NCBI GenBank assembly: GCA_003427395.1
Contig: BFEA01000094.1
Span: 455,996-501,583, forward strand
DNA length: 45,588 nucleotides
Direction: 5' to 3'
Origin: Chara braunii
Lineage: Eukaryota; Streptophyta; Charophyceae; Charales; Characeae
Shown: positions 18,520-28,779 of the stretch, piece by piece
How positions within the stretch are numbered: position 1 is the stretch's first letter
Layout: each line of letters opens with the position of its first letter
Notes under the pieces: model-generated
The model's input: the letters and a program-made list of their open reading frames with translations, nothing else
The model's database searches: none
Told to the model about the DNA's origin: nothing
Made by a program: the position numbers and the translations under genes

Positions 18520-19045
18520 CCAAAAAAAAAAAAAAGAAGAGAAAAAAAAAAAGAAGAGAAAAAAAAAAAGAAGAGAAAAAACGAAAGAAGAGAAAAAAAA
18601 AAAAGAAGAAGAAGAACATCACCCCCATTCCACCATGCCCTATCCTGCTTCAGATTTCCCCCATCCCTCCTCCTTGCCCCTTTTCCCATGAATGTTGATC
18701 CTCCGAGTTTTAACAACGCCCTTATCTTATTTGCACAGATCCTTCCCTCCCCCCCTTGCCCTTATCTTCCGTCCTCTATTTTGCACAGATCCTTCGTCCA
18801 CTTTTTTCCGTCCCATTTCCGCATCCCCTTCCTTGATCCGCTCCCTACCCCACCTTGTTTTAACAATGCCCTTTTCCCATCCTCATTGTTGCCATTGGCT
18901 TCCCCTTCTCCCCTCCACCATCCCAATTGCCCCTCAACTCCCCAACCTTGTGTCATCCATCCTGCCATCCCCTACCGGCCTCCTTCTCCCCCTCACATAC
19001 CTCTGAATTCCTTCTGCACCGAGCAGGTGTGCTGCATCTGAAATT
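18520..19045. repeat. Purine tract then pyrimidine-rich repeats
   Basis: AAGAAGAGAAAA-type units run from 18520 to 18617. They are followed by a C/T-rich stretch in which TTTTAACAACGCCCTT, TTGCACAGATCCTT and similar phrases recur. Long frames here reflect base bias, not genes. Confidence 0.65.
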
Positions 19046-19192
19046 CTGCCAGGATAACCCACCCACAGGAACCCATGACAAGCGCATTTGCATCCTAACC
19101 AAAGAGCCTACACATGCCTGTCAGCCAGGGGTGACCGAGGTTTGGCAAACTCATGGATAGACCTCACCCTGGTGTCTAAGGACCTGGAACTG
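19046..19192 (+). pseudogene. LINE-1 endonuclease C-terminal remnant
   Basis: One frame near 19140-19195 encodes SWIDLTLVSKDLELPF, matching the SRID-type catalytic segment near the end of APE-like LINE endonucleases. YTCLSARGDRGLANS just before it aligns with the equivalent part of LINE-3 (AFTCVRSRGDGDIAHS). It is cut off by the foldback at 19193-19516. The endonuclease continues on the other side at about 19560 (SFDHKMITLGLSLH). Confidence 0.65.
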
Positions 19193-19516
19193 CCATTTCG
19201 TCAAAATGGACATCTTTTTTTTTTCTGAACGAAATTGAAACCGGTTTTTTTGGCCGAAAACTCGTCAAAATTTGCTGTTCCTAAGGATAAAACGTTGGGC
19301 CCCCTAGTTGTACATGGACCTAGCTTGAGACCAAGTACCTCCAGGCAGTCCTGCCTGGAGGTGCCTGGTCTCAAGCTAGGTCCATGTACAGCCAGGGGGT
19401 CTAGCGTTTGTAAAACGCTGGACCCTCAAGAACAGCAAATTTTGGCGAGTTTTCGGCCAAAAAACTCGGCTTCAATTTCGTTCAAAAAATAAAAAATGTC
19501 CATTTTGACGAAATGG
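19193..19516. mobile_element. 324-bp foldback element inside LINE-1
   Basis: The segment is an almost perfect palindrome about 19354. The outer ends are CCATTTCGTCAAAATGGACA and TGTCCATTTTGACGAAATGG; the inner arms contain CATGGACCTAGCTTGAGACC and its complement; the core is CCTCCAGGCA/TGCCTGGAGG. The arms are about 150 bp with small unpaired bulges. It has no coding capacity. It separates two halves of the LINE endonuclease, so it inserted after the LINE. A clear target duplication is not visible. Confidence 0.88.
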
Positions 19517-20659
19517 TCGTTCTGGTAGGGCTGGTTACAACAACCGAAATTACAACAATCAGCCCGTGCAGATCCTTTGACCACAAAATGATTACTCTGG
19601 GATTGTCCCTCCACACCTATATCTAGAGGGGCCCGGGGTACTACATATTCAACACATCCCTTCTCCGCCTGACGAGGTTTGAAGAAATGGTGAACATTTA
19701 CTAGGCCTATTGGCAAACCCAAGAGCCGCAATCCGGGGACAGGGTGCATTGGTTCAACAATGGCATAGTGCAACTGAGAGAGAGGGCCAAAAAAATCTCT
19801 ATTCAATACGCAAGAGACCGCAAAGCCATCCTAGACAGCCTCATGAGCGAGCTTGAAGAATGGGATGAGCACCTTATGGACGACCCGGTACACCGCCCCT
19901 CCTTCGAGCAGCTTCAAGAAGCACGAGACCGCCTCCAAGCCTACATTGAACAACAGGCGCGGGCCTGGAAGGTGCAGGCAAAAATTAGAAGGGCACATAC
20001 AAAAGGGACAATGGCGAGATCCTTCTTTAACAAAGCAAGGGCCAAATCGAGGGCCAACACAGTCCTGAGGCTTAGACATCCGTTTGACGATTCAACCCAA
20101 GTTGCAACCAACGCCTGTACCATAACAGACTATGCGGCTCAATACTACCGCAACATGTTCACATCCCAGACACCCAATAAGCCTCCCCATGAGGTCCAAA
20201 GTGCAAGGGAAAAACTATTGGAAGCTGTTCACTCACTATTGACGAATGCAAAAAAAAAAGAGTTGGATAAGCCCCTCTCCTCCCAAGACGTCTAGGAGGC
20301 CTTGCAGGACATGGAAGCGGAAAAAAAAACCAGGATTGACTCATTCCCGAAGGAATTCTTGGTACAATTTTGGGACCTCCTCCAAGATGACCTTACGGAC
20401 TACATTCGAGCAGTACAGGAGGAGGGTTCATTTGGGGATATGATTGGGCAGGGGGTCACCATACTCCTATACAAGAACTACAGACTCATAACTCTCCTCC
20501 CTGTGCCTTATAAGATGGTGGTCAAGGCACTAACCAACAGGTTGTTGCCACTAATGAACGTATTGATTCACCCTGACCAAACAGGATTCATGCCAAACCG
20601 CAACATCCAAGGCAACATTTTACTGGTTAACGAGACCATTAAGTACGCCCGCCAACGAA
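19517..20659 (+). pseudogene. LINE-1 ORF2: end of endonuclease, linker and first half of RT
   Basis: SFDHKMITLGLSLH (about 19560) closes the endonuclease. From about 19744 frame 1 encodes the linker (VHWFNNGIVQLRERAK, LRLRHPFDD) and the N-terminal RT blocks: DSFPKEFLVQFWDLL, IGQGVTILLYK, NYRLITLLPVPYKMVVKAL, HPDQTGFMPNRNIQGN. There is an in-frame stop at about 20293. Between LLYK and NYRLITL about eight residues (KGDKNDIR in relatives) are missing in frame. The frame stops at the retroposon inserted at 20660. The element is clearly non-LTR and L1-like, and non-functional. Confidence 0.88.
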
Positions 20660-20828
20660 TTTTCTAATGAAGTTTTCTGAACATACTCGTTATGGGACGC
20701 TGGGCCCGGCTCCCAGCTCGTGTCAATTTTATGAGGATATGGTTGTATCTAAGGGACGCTGGACCCGGTTTCCAGCAGGTGATGCTCCCCATCAATAGAT
20801 GGAGCTTGTGTTGGTTAAAAAAAAAAAA
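20660..20828 (+). mobile_element. Short retroposon (LINE-tail or SINE) with 17-bp TSD
   Basis: A 169-bp insert ends in an A-run (20817-20828) and is flanked by the identical 17-mer GTACGCCCGCCAACGAA at 20643-20659 and 20829-20845. The insert carries the LINE tail module GGGACGCTGGACCCGGTTTC ... AATAGATGGAGC at about 20755, plus a partial duplicate of its first hairpin at about 20695. No A or B box is evident. It is either an extremely 5'-truncated LINE copy or a SINE that uses the LINE tail. Confidence 0.9.
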
Positions 20829-21690
20829 GTACGCCCGCCAACGAAAGGCGCAAGCGACCAGCCATTCTGTTTATTGACTTCGAGAAAGCATATGACCATG
20901 TTGACGGGGACTTCCTGGACATGTGCTTGGTCAAGATTAATTTCGACCTGACATTTTGCCACTGGGCAAACCTCCTCCACATATCGGCTACAACTAATAT
21001 CATGCTCAATGACCACTTATCACCACCAATACACTTACAAAGATCGGTGTGACAAGGGGACCCTATAGCCCCGCTACTATTCGTAATAGTAATGGTGGCT
21101 CTGGCTTCGCTGATCAGGTCTCACTCTCAGATCAACAAAGTGTCTATCCCGGATATCCCCAGTCATCTCATTCCGGTACTTTGCTATTTGCGGATGACCT
21201 CACAGTGCTCATACGGGCAGACCTAGCTAGCCTCAGCGCCCTGACACAAGTCATTCACTTATTCTCATTAGCGGCTGACATGAAAGTCAAATGGGGCTAA
21301 AAAATAGAAGGATGGTGGCTCCACCCTCAGAGAGAGCCCCCGCCCCTTCATCCAATGATTGGATGGGCTCGAAAAGAAGTTGCCATCAAAATCAACTTGG
21401 GACCCTCATAGGACCACGGGGAAATGTTAGTCAACATGGCAATAGATCGACTGACAAAATGAGAGGGGTTACACACTTCGCTGGTGGGGCGGGCTCTGAC
21501 AATAAACAATGCAATATTAGCGGTTATCTGGTACAACTGGTTGTCTGGACGCTGAAGCCTAGACACTACATCAGGTTGAGAAAAGCGTTGGCCGCGTATC
21601 TATGGAAGAATAGCGCCAAGGACCAAGGATGTGTACACCAAGTGAGTTGGGAAACCCTCACCCAACCAAGGTCCAAAAGGGGATGAGAAT
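20829..21690 (+). pseudogene. LINE-1 ORF2: catalytic core of reverse transcriptase
   Basis: Read across frames, the sequence holds RT motif A (LFIDFEKAYDHVD, about 20868) with the catalytic Asp intact, a QGDPIAPLLF block (about 21054) and motif C (LLFADDLTVLIRAD, about 21184). LAADMKVKWG and an HQVSWETLTQPRSKRG block follow. Several frameshifts and a stop before QGDPIAP show it is dead. FADDL is typical of plant L1-type elements. Confidence 0.88.
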
Positions 21691-23632
21691 ATTGGATCCA
21701 GCAAGGGAGAGCGAAACCTTAATCTTCAAGGTCCTGACTAGACTACTCATGAGGAACAACATTTCATGGGCACCCCTGACTTGCCTGCAGATTGCCAATC
21801 TGGCCCCGAAATCGCTAACAGCTAACACTCTGCACCCTTGTCGGTGGCTGACAAACAAGCATTGGTTGATACCCACCTCCTTGCGACAAGTGCAGGCAGA
21901 TACCCCGACATAAGCAGCAAGGATGAACCTGCTCTTGGACCCCCTGTGACCCTATATGCTCAAACTCTAGAGGCCACAACAAAAACAGCCCCCCAACAGA
22001 TGACACAATTTATGGAGACATCCGCTCTTTGGCAACCCACACGTACTGGACGAGGATGGTGATCCCTTCTCATTATCAACAAACTCACCGTGACTTACCT
22101 AGGCAAAAAAAAACATATTGACAGTGGGAGACCTCTGGGACCCGTACAGAGGTGATTGGGTCACGACTGATCAGCTACAACCCAAGCTGAAATATGTCAA
22201 AAATGTGGAAGACAAAGCTGTCAAATTAAGGGAAGCTCTCCCCTTAACGTGGCGACTAACCCTTAAGGAGGGCCCCACAGTTCGCCAAGATGACTGGGTG
22301 GTTAGGCATGCAGACCTGCTCCTCCCACTCACAATATTCAGAGTCCAACAAAACAAAGACGAGTTGTGCTCACTAGAGGCCTGTGAGCCGGATCTGCCAG
22401 AAACCAGACTTTCGAAACTCGCACGAAACGAAGACCTGGATGGCAATGAAAGTTGGGCAGGCCTCATCCGCATATGTGTGGTAGGGGACCAGCGGGAAGG
22501 CTTCCTTGTGTATGAGTCCACAACGCCACTTGCCAGACTACCTTTCGACCCGGGGGAATGGGAGTGGCCTGGGCCGAAACCAATTGACATATGGGATTAT
22601 TCTATTAAAGGGGGATACAAAGTCTCCAACCCACTAGTGGCAATCGACCACACACTACCTAATAAATGGGCGCGTGACTCACCTATGGACTTGCAGTTGA
22701 TGGAGAGTTTGCCTTGGGCCAAGTACTCCAAGCTCATGCCTACGAATCTCAGAGCCCTGCAATGGGAAATTCTCCACTGCTGCTTGCCCACTCCAGACTT
22801 GCTAGTATAAAAAACAGACCTTGAACAGAAGGGGCTGTTGTCCCCCACTTTCCCTTACTATGGCAGCTCGTCGCCTCAAGCTCGGGCAACACCGGAGCAT
22901 TGCCTGATGGCCTGTCCAATGGTCACCGTGTTTTGTTTGCATGGCGTTTTTTTATGTTATTTGACTTTCCAAGTATGATAAGATGCATAACGATGACCCA
23001 GAAAAAACAACAACTCTGGGTCTGTGCATGTTTCTTTCATCTGTTTTGCGTTTTTGTTTGGGTTTCCCACTCAAGCTCCAGTCTCCCACTTCGTGGCCGC
23101 AAGTCCATTAGTATGTGTTCGTTGGGCCTTATGGTGACACGATAACAACCATAAGACAGATAGAATTCAATTTGATTGAATTGATGATTCACTGTGGAGG
23201 TGGTGGGACGCAGCTTTCCACTCCCTTACAGGTTACCACATCCCATGGGGCATTGGCCTCCTATTGCTTGACAAGAACTGATATCTGATGGCACAATGGT
23301 CTCTCTATGCCACCAACCTCTTCTCTTATATGAGACTGCAGGTACTCATGCTGGCTTGGAGAGCTAGATGTTCTTTTCAAAGGAAAAACCACCAATTTGG
23401 GTTACAGCAAGCACAACAAGCCATAGAAGACGAGATTAGAACAAGAACCTGGGAGATCTGGAAAACCTTTATCAAGGAATATTGGGAGGAAAAGGAACCC
23501 GCATTCAAAGAAGCCATCCAGGAATCCTACCATCAACTATGGCAGGACCTGGCCAAACTGTTTTCTGAGTTGGACGCTGCCCACAACATACGATGGAAAC
23601 CATGGAGGACAATGGAACCATCCTGGCAATGA
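21691..23632 (+). pseudogene. LINE-1 ORF2: C-terminal zinc-knuckle region
   Basis: An open frame at 22118-22810 (230 codons) encodes the post-RT region, ending IWDYSIKGGYKVSNPLVA and LRALQWEILHCCLPTPDLLV. A remnant of the zf-RVT knuckle (EHCLMAC, H-x4-C) follows at about 22890. The terminal helical segment NLFSYMRLQVLMLAWRARC ... WKPWRTMEPSW lies at 23288-23632. Equivalent blocks occur in LINE-2 at 28780-29230. Frameshifts separate the pieces. Confidence 0.8.
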
Positions 23633-23750
23633 AAACCCCTTACAGATTTCAAAAGTCCCCTTCCCCCCGACAAACTTTGTGCTAGTACCTGACCACCAGT
23701 CTGGTCTCCCCCAGTCCCACCGGTCCCCTCACAGACAGCCACAACCACCG

Positions 23751-23783
<33 letters not shown>

Positions 23784-24640
23784 CCATCTCATCCCTGGCC
23801 ACCCCCCCCCCCCAATTCCCCCCCCTCCTCCTCAACCCTTGCCCGGGTCTCCCTCACCACATCCGCCCCCTGACATCATCAGTGACTGTGACTCAGGTCA
23901 AAAGAAGAAACGGGAATCTCCCCATGGGAGAGGGGCCCGGAACGAGTCAGAATGATGGATACTGGCAAGAAGGTGACCAAGGATGAAGGAACCCTGGCTT
24001 CAAGACAGACAAAAGATGATGGCTGGGGCAGGGGAAGCAAATGGTTCTAGCAGCCACAATATGTCACGGCCCAAGTGGGTCCCATACTACAAATGCTCCA
24101 AACACAAGAGTCCGAGAAGGTGACCAGGGACGAATGGAACCCTGGCTTCAAGACAAACAAAGGACGAAGGTTCTGGCAGGGGCAGCAAATGGTTGTAGCA
24201 GCCACAATATGTCATGGCCCAAGTGGGTCCATAAACAAATGCTCCAATACACAAGACTCCAATGTAGGAACAAGAAAGGACTCTTGTTTAGGAGAGTGGG
24301 GAGATCTGTCTCCAGATCCCTCAGGAGTGCATGTGATTTGTGTATACTACCACTAAATTTAGACTCAATGTAGGCTGTTCGGCAGCCAATCAATCAGGCA
24401 ACAATATAAGCTCCACTTCCCTATCTCCAGTGCTTGGTAGTTGAGCACTGCAGATATCTACCATCACAACTACATGTCTGTTCAAATAAACTGGTACAAT
24501 GATACAATGTTCCGGGACACTGGACCCGCTTTCCAGCAGGTGCTGCTCCCCACCAATAGATGGAGCCTCCCCGGGAATGCTAGTGGTGTCTGATCTTACC
24601 AGCATTAGCATCCAGTTTTAAAAAAAAAAAGAAAAAAAGA
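23633..24640 (+). mobile_element. LINE-1 3' UTR with 147-bp duplication and conserved tail
   Basis: A proline/poly-C stretch (23749-23782) follows the ORF. A unit of about 147 bp beginning AGAAGGTGACCA (23968) is tandemly repeated from 24115 with moderate divergence. The conserved module GGGACACTGGACCCGCTTTC, CAGCAGGTGCTGCTCC, AATAGATGGAGC lies at 24512-24567 and an A-rich tail at 24619-24640. The same module ends the LINE fragment at 17930-18092. Confidence 0.75.
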
Positions 24641-25045
24641 TAAGGGCATTCCTCCAGACTTTGTGAAACCCCCATCCATCCAGCAGTTGAGTCGTCAATT
24701 TTATCTCTTGACTCTCTTCCTTTTTTTTTTTTTCAAATGTGACGGCCTTGGAATATCATGATTGTGTACCCGGGCGCTCGTTGTGTTGATTGCCGTATCC
24801 GTGGCGTGGTGTTGTGTGCGTGTGGTGTGAGTTCAAGGACGCTACAGCCCTGGGGGTGGGCTGGATATCAGGACCGGTATGAATACAGTTTTTGTAACAC
24901 CTCCAAGGGTTGTGGTGGTTACGAGACTTCGTTCTTGAGCCTGAGGGTGTCGGTTCGTGGCCGTGCACGCACAACGGGGCCAGGTGCCCTAAGACGTACA
25001 TTGTTCAGTAACTACTATCTCCGTCGTAGGAGGGCAGTAGAGTGG
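24641..25045. other. No gene seen
   Basis: A 96-codon frame (24758-25048) shows no domain. GGTGTCGGTTCGTGGCC weakly resembles a B box but lacks an A box. Confidence 0.35.
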
Positions 25046-25075
25046 TGACTTATTAGGTTTCATAAAGTAATTGAT

Positions 25076-25255
25076 GGAAGGACAGTAGGGACAGGGGGTG
25101 CGCTGGGAGTATTAACGTGGGGATGGGTAGGGTAGGTGGCCTATCCTGTCAGGACAACCATTGGCTGCCACTGCCAGCAATCACCGCCGGTCTGTTCCTT
25201 GGCCTCTACAACAGCCTTGACGCACCGGGCGGAATTTTCTTTTTTTTTAAAAACG
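25076..25255 (+). repeat. Repeat R copy 1
   Basis: GGACAGTAGGGACAGGGGGT, GCGCTGGGAGTATT and CTTGGCCTCTACAACA recur in the same order at 45120-45265, which ends in poly(A). Here the copy runs into a T/A-rich stretch at 25240-25255. It is probably a LINE 3' end or SINE-like retroposon. Confidence 0.7.
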
Positions 25256-25517
25256 AAGTGTTAGTAAAAACCTAAAAGGTAAAGAAAATAGTGAATCAAA
25301 GACAAGACGTCCTATTTTTATTTGGTATACTGCAAAGAATTACATAAATAGCTTTTTCATACCACTGTTGTTGATCCTGTAGGACGAGGAGATCCTATTT
25401 TACTTCAACATCCGCTTTGTTTCTTTCGTCCGGATTGTAGAGAGTGATATGTAAAGTGACTCGTGGATGAATTGAGATGTACAAACTCACGAAAACCTAT
25501 TTTCTTGAACTTTCTTC

Positions 25518-25976
25518 TTGTCTTCCACCTTACGTACTTCATTATCTTTTTCAATAAAAACTATACCATATAAACATCTAATTCTCGCAGATATAAAGAT
25601 CTTTAGAGCTAGAGTAGGGGCACTTATAGACACAAGGGCCACCAGAAGTTATATTAGTCGTAAAGCGCTGAAGAAGTCGAAGGTCAATCTTAAAGTCCAA
25701 CGACTGAAAGAGCATGTAGTCAGAATCCTCTCAGACAACAGTAGGATGCGAGTCGAGGAATACGTCGAGGGAGTCCAGGCATACTTTCGACTAGAGAAGA
25801 AAGGGAAGGCAGAGAAAGTCCTCCATTCCTTGACTCTACTTGTCGAAAAGAATCGCCTGTCCGATATAGTTCTGGGTACCGATTGGGGAGAGGCAGCAGG
25901 AGCCACTTTGCACCTTCGACAACACGAGTGCAGGGCGAAGTTAAGAAAGTCCGCCTATACCATGAGTCTGGGATAG
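25518..25976 (+). pseudogene. Ty3/gypsy aspartic protease (retropepsin) remnant
   Basis: The 152-codon frame encodes a retroelement protease. ALIDTRATRSYISRKAL corresponds to the D-[TS]-G-A active-site loop, here with Arg in place of Gly. SDIVLGTDW is the conserved flap/C-terminal ILGxDW-like block. Catalytic Asp is kept but the loop glycine is lost, so activity is doubtful. It lies upstream of the RT in gypsy order. No LTR or gag is seen. Confidence 0.8.
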
Positions 25977-25989
25977 ATAATCCCCTCGG

Positions 25990-26092
25990 ACATTGCTGCC
26001 TAAGTGCTCCTGCCTCAGCGCTCCTGCTCAGCGCTCCTGCCTCAGCGCTCCTGCTCAGCGCTCCTGCCTCAGCGCTCCTGCATTCGCTAGGT
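25990..26092. repeat. GC-rich minisatellite between protease and RT
   Basis: CTCAGCGCTCCTGC units, alternating with CTCAGCGCTCCTGCCTCAGC variants, run about six times. AGCGCT is palindromic. The array sits in the pol linker of the gypsy element and presumably expanded after it died. Confidence 0.9.
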
Positions 26093-26121
26093 TTGTATGA
26101 AAGGAGCAACTTGAAGAGCAT

Positions 26122-26809
26122 GTGTTTGTTGCCTACGTTAGACCAGTTGCTGATATGCCAAAGGAGGAAGAGAAAGTCCATCCCACAATTGGCAATCTGC
26201 TGGAAGAATACAAAGATTTGTCTAAGACACCTTCAGGAGTAGTACCGAGGTCTATCCAATATCGTATACAGATAGAACCTGGCAGTAGAACGCCTAAAGG
26301 GGGCAGTCTACAAAGTGTCCCCCAAAGAGTTAGAGGAGCTTCACAAACAGTTAGACGAAATCCTAGAGAAAGAATGAATCAGACCCAATTCATCTCCTTT
26401 TTGCACACCTGTTCTATTCGTCTCAAAGAAAGAGGGAGAGTTACGTATGTGCATAGACTACAGGGTTCTGAACGCCATAACTATAAAGAACGCAAAACCG
26501 TTGCCCCGTATAGATGATCTCTTAAATCGGGTGCAGGGTTGCAAGTACTTCTCAAAGATAGATATGAAGTCGAGATATCATAAGATAGAAGTGCACCCTG
26601 ATGATCAACACAAGACGGTGTTCCAGACGAGATATGAGCATTACAAATTCGTAGTGATGACTTTTGGACTTACTAACCCACCAACCACATTTCAGCGCCG
26701 TATGAATGATTTGTTTAGCTCGTGGCTAGATAGATTCGTAGTAGTCTACTTAGATGATATCTTAGTATTCAGCAAAACCCTCAAGGAACATGAGGGTCAT
26801 CTGAGGTAG
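26122..26809 (+). pseudogene. Ty3/gypsy reverse transcriptase
   Basis: After a degraded start with a frameshift near 26440, the frame to 26809 shows classical gypsy RT blocks: MCIDYRVLNAITIKNAKPLP, KYFSKIDMKSRYHKI (motif A Asp present), VVMTFGLTNPPTTFQRRMND and FVVVYLDDILVFS (YLDD). A stop at 26807 interrupts the thumb. The RT core residues are present, but the surrounding pol is broken. Confidence 0.93.
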
Positions 26810-27409
26810 ATCTTGGAGAAGCTATGAGAAACTAACTTCAAGATCAACGCAAAGAAGTGCAAATGGGCTGAGACCGAAGTCCTTTACTTAGATCACGTGT
26901 TGGATGGAGACGGTATCCGACCTGAGGACAGTAAGATAGCATCAATTCGAGACTGACCAACTCCTCGCACCCTGACAAAGTTGCGATTGTTTCTAGGATT
27001 GGCTAACTACTATAGGAAGTTCGTCAGAAACTTTTCCACCATTGATGCCCCCCCGCGCAGACTGCTAAAGAAAAAAATTATCTAGCAGTGAGACCAAGAT
27101 TGTACCTCGGCCTTGAAGAAGTTGAAGAAGGTCTTGATAGAGTACCTAGTCCTCAAAGTTGTCGATCCGTCACTGCCATTTGTCATCAGTACAAACGCTA
27201 GTCAGTTTGATATAGGCGCCATTCTACAACAAAACGGCGACAATGGTTATAGGCCCGTAGAGTTTATGTCAGTCAGGCTGCCTTAGAAAAGGTAGTACCA
27301 TCGACATACGAGAGGGAACTTTACACTCTCAGGCAAGCCCTAGATCACTGGAGGCACTACCTGCTTGGGAGACACTTCAAAGTTTACTCAGACCACGAGC
27401 CAGAAAATG
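26810..27409 (+). pseudogene. Ty3/gypsy RT connection and RNase H, broken
   Basis: In one frame with several stops: [38 protein letters not shown] (connection domain), then PFVISTNASQFDIGAILQQN, corresponding to the RNase H DASxxGxGAVL block with Asp replaced by Asn (TNAS). A frameshifted YERELYTLRQALDHWRHYLL and FKVYSDHEP follow. The sequence stops abruptly at 27409 where a TIR element begins; integrase and chromodomain are absent. Confidence 0.88.
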
Positions 27410-27555
27410 AGTTATAATTGCACTAAGAGTCAAAATACAATTTCCTGAGTTTTGAATTGTTGTTAGGGCAATGTATACAACCCAACTTTCTGGCCACCTA
27501 AGGTGCCCGAAGTGCAATTGCAAACTGTATATTGCCCCATAGTGCAATTATAACT
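27410..27555. mobile_element. MITE-like element with perfect 16-bp TIRs
   Basis: AGTTATAATTGCACTA at 27410-27425 is exactly complementary to TAGTGCAATTATAACT at 27540-27555. Length is 146 bp. An internal AGTGCAATTGCAAACT near 27510 is a related partial arm. It abuts the broken RNase H domain. Confidence 0.85.
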
Positions 27556-27615
27556 TGTTTTGTGACTCCGGCGTAACTACCCATATATATACTAGCTAAG
27601 CGCCCGTGGTGCGGG

Positions 27616-27795
27616 NNNNNNNNNNNNNNNNNNNNNNNNNNNNNNNNNNNNNNNNNNNNNNNNNNNNNNNNNNNNNNNNNNNNNNNNNNNNNNNNNNNNN
27701 NNNNNNNNNNNNNNNNNNNNNNNNNNNNNNNNNNNNNNNNNNNNNNNNNNNNNNNNNNNNNNNNNNNNNNNNNNNNNNNNNNNNNNNNNNNNNNN
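27616..27795. other. Assembly gap (N)
   Basis: There are 180 N bases. The right edge is (GA)-rich, so the gap probably hides a microsatellite. Frames across it are artefacts. Confidence 1.
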
Positions 27796-27967
27796 AGAGA
27801 GAGACAGATAGAGAGAGACGGAGGAGTAAGAAAAGAAAAATGCGAAGAACAAAGAAAGAAGAACACCATTCAAGTCAGGAACAGTGTGCAAAATGATGAA
27901 GGCACAATAACCACGAAGTACAATCCATCTCCATTTTATTAAAATAAAATAAAATAATATTTATTTG

Positions 27968-27984
27968 CTCTCTCTCTCTCTCTC

Positions 27985-28052
<68 letters not shown>
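27968..28052. repeat. Compound microsatellite (CT)n-(TA)n-(TATC)n
   Basis: CT repeats (27969-27987), TA repeats (27989-28020) and eight or so TATC/ATCT units (28021-28052) are contiguous and run into the minisatellite at 28055. Confidence 0.98.
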
Positions 28053-28053
<1 letters not shown>

Positions 28054-28054
28054 G

Positions 28055-28712
28055 GTATTTGGAGTGGCTCGTTCGATAGCTGCTTGGAGTGGCTCGGTCG
28101 GTAGGTGCTTGGAGTAGCTCTGTCGGTCGGTGCTTGCAGTGGTTCGATCCGTATCGATGCTTGGAGTGGCTCGGTCAGTATAGGTGCTTAGAGTGGCTCG
28201 TTTGGTAGGTGTTTGGAGATGCTCAGTCTGCAGGTGCTTGGAGTGGCTCGGTCCGTAGGTCTTTGGAGTGCCTCGGTCGGTATAGGTGTTTGGAGTGCCT
28301 CGGTCGATATAGGTGCTTCGAGTGGCTCGGTCGATAGGTGCTTGGAGTGACTCGGTCGGCAGGTGCTTGGAGTAGTTGGGTCGGTAGGTGCTTGAAGTGG
28401 TTCGGTGGGTAGGTGCTTGGAGTGGCTCGGTCAGTAGGTGCTTGGAGTGCCTCGGTCGGTATAGATGCTTGGACTGCCTCAGTCGGTATAGGTGCTTGGA
28501 GTGGCTCAGTTGATAGTTGCTTGGAGTGGCTTGGTCCGGAGGTGCTTGGAGTGGTTCGGTTGGTAGGTGCTTGGAGTGCCTCGGTCGGTAGGTGCTTGGA
28601 GTGCCTCGGTCGGTATAGGTGCTTGGAGTGTATTTGTCGGTATAGGTGCTTGGAGTGCCTCGATCGGTATAGGTGCTTGGAGTGGCTTCGTCCGTATAGG
28701 TGCTTGGCTCTG
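28055..28712. repeat. Minisatellite, unit about 27-36 bp
   Basis: TAGGTGCTTGGAGTGGCTCG followed by GTCGG or GTCGGTA recurs roughly twenty times with small substitutions and two main length classes. The minus strand is open for 236 codons (Thr/Pro/Ser/Tyr-rich), a by-product of a unit length often divisible by three. It lies about 70 bp downstream of the LINE-2 ORF2 stop, so it may be the LINE-2 3' end or have grown from it. Confidence 0.93.
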
Positions 28713-28779
28713 GCCAAACCACATCCCTAAGTCTCCCTCTTGAGGAATCACTCATCCAGTCCTTTGTGAATTAAAGGAT

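Noticed and set aside
23679-23873. Proline-rich protein ORF over poly-C
   Set aside because: Homopolymer C translates as polyproline; it lies in the LINE-1 3' UTR.
28055-28712. CRISPR-like array
   Set aside because: Units are contiguous degenerate minisatellite copies without unique spacers, in a eukaryotic genome.
28045-28755. 236-codon Thr/Pro-rich minus-strand ORF
   Set aside because: It is the translation of a minisatellite whose common unit lengths are multiples of three; no start context or flanking gene.
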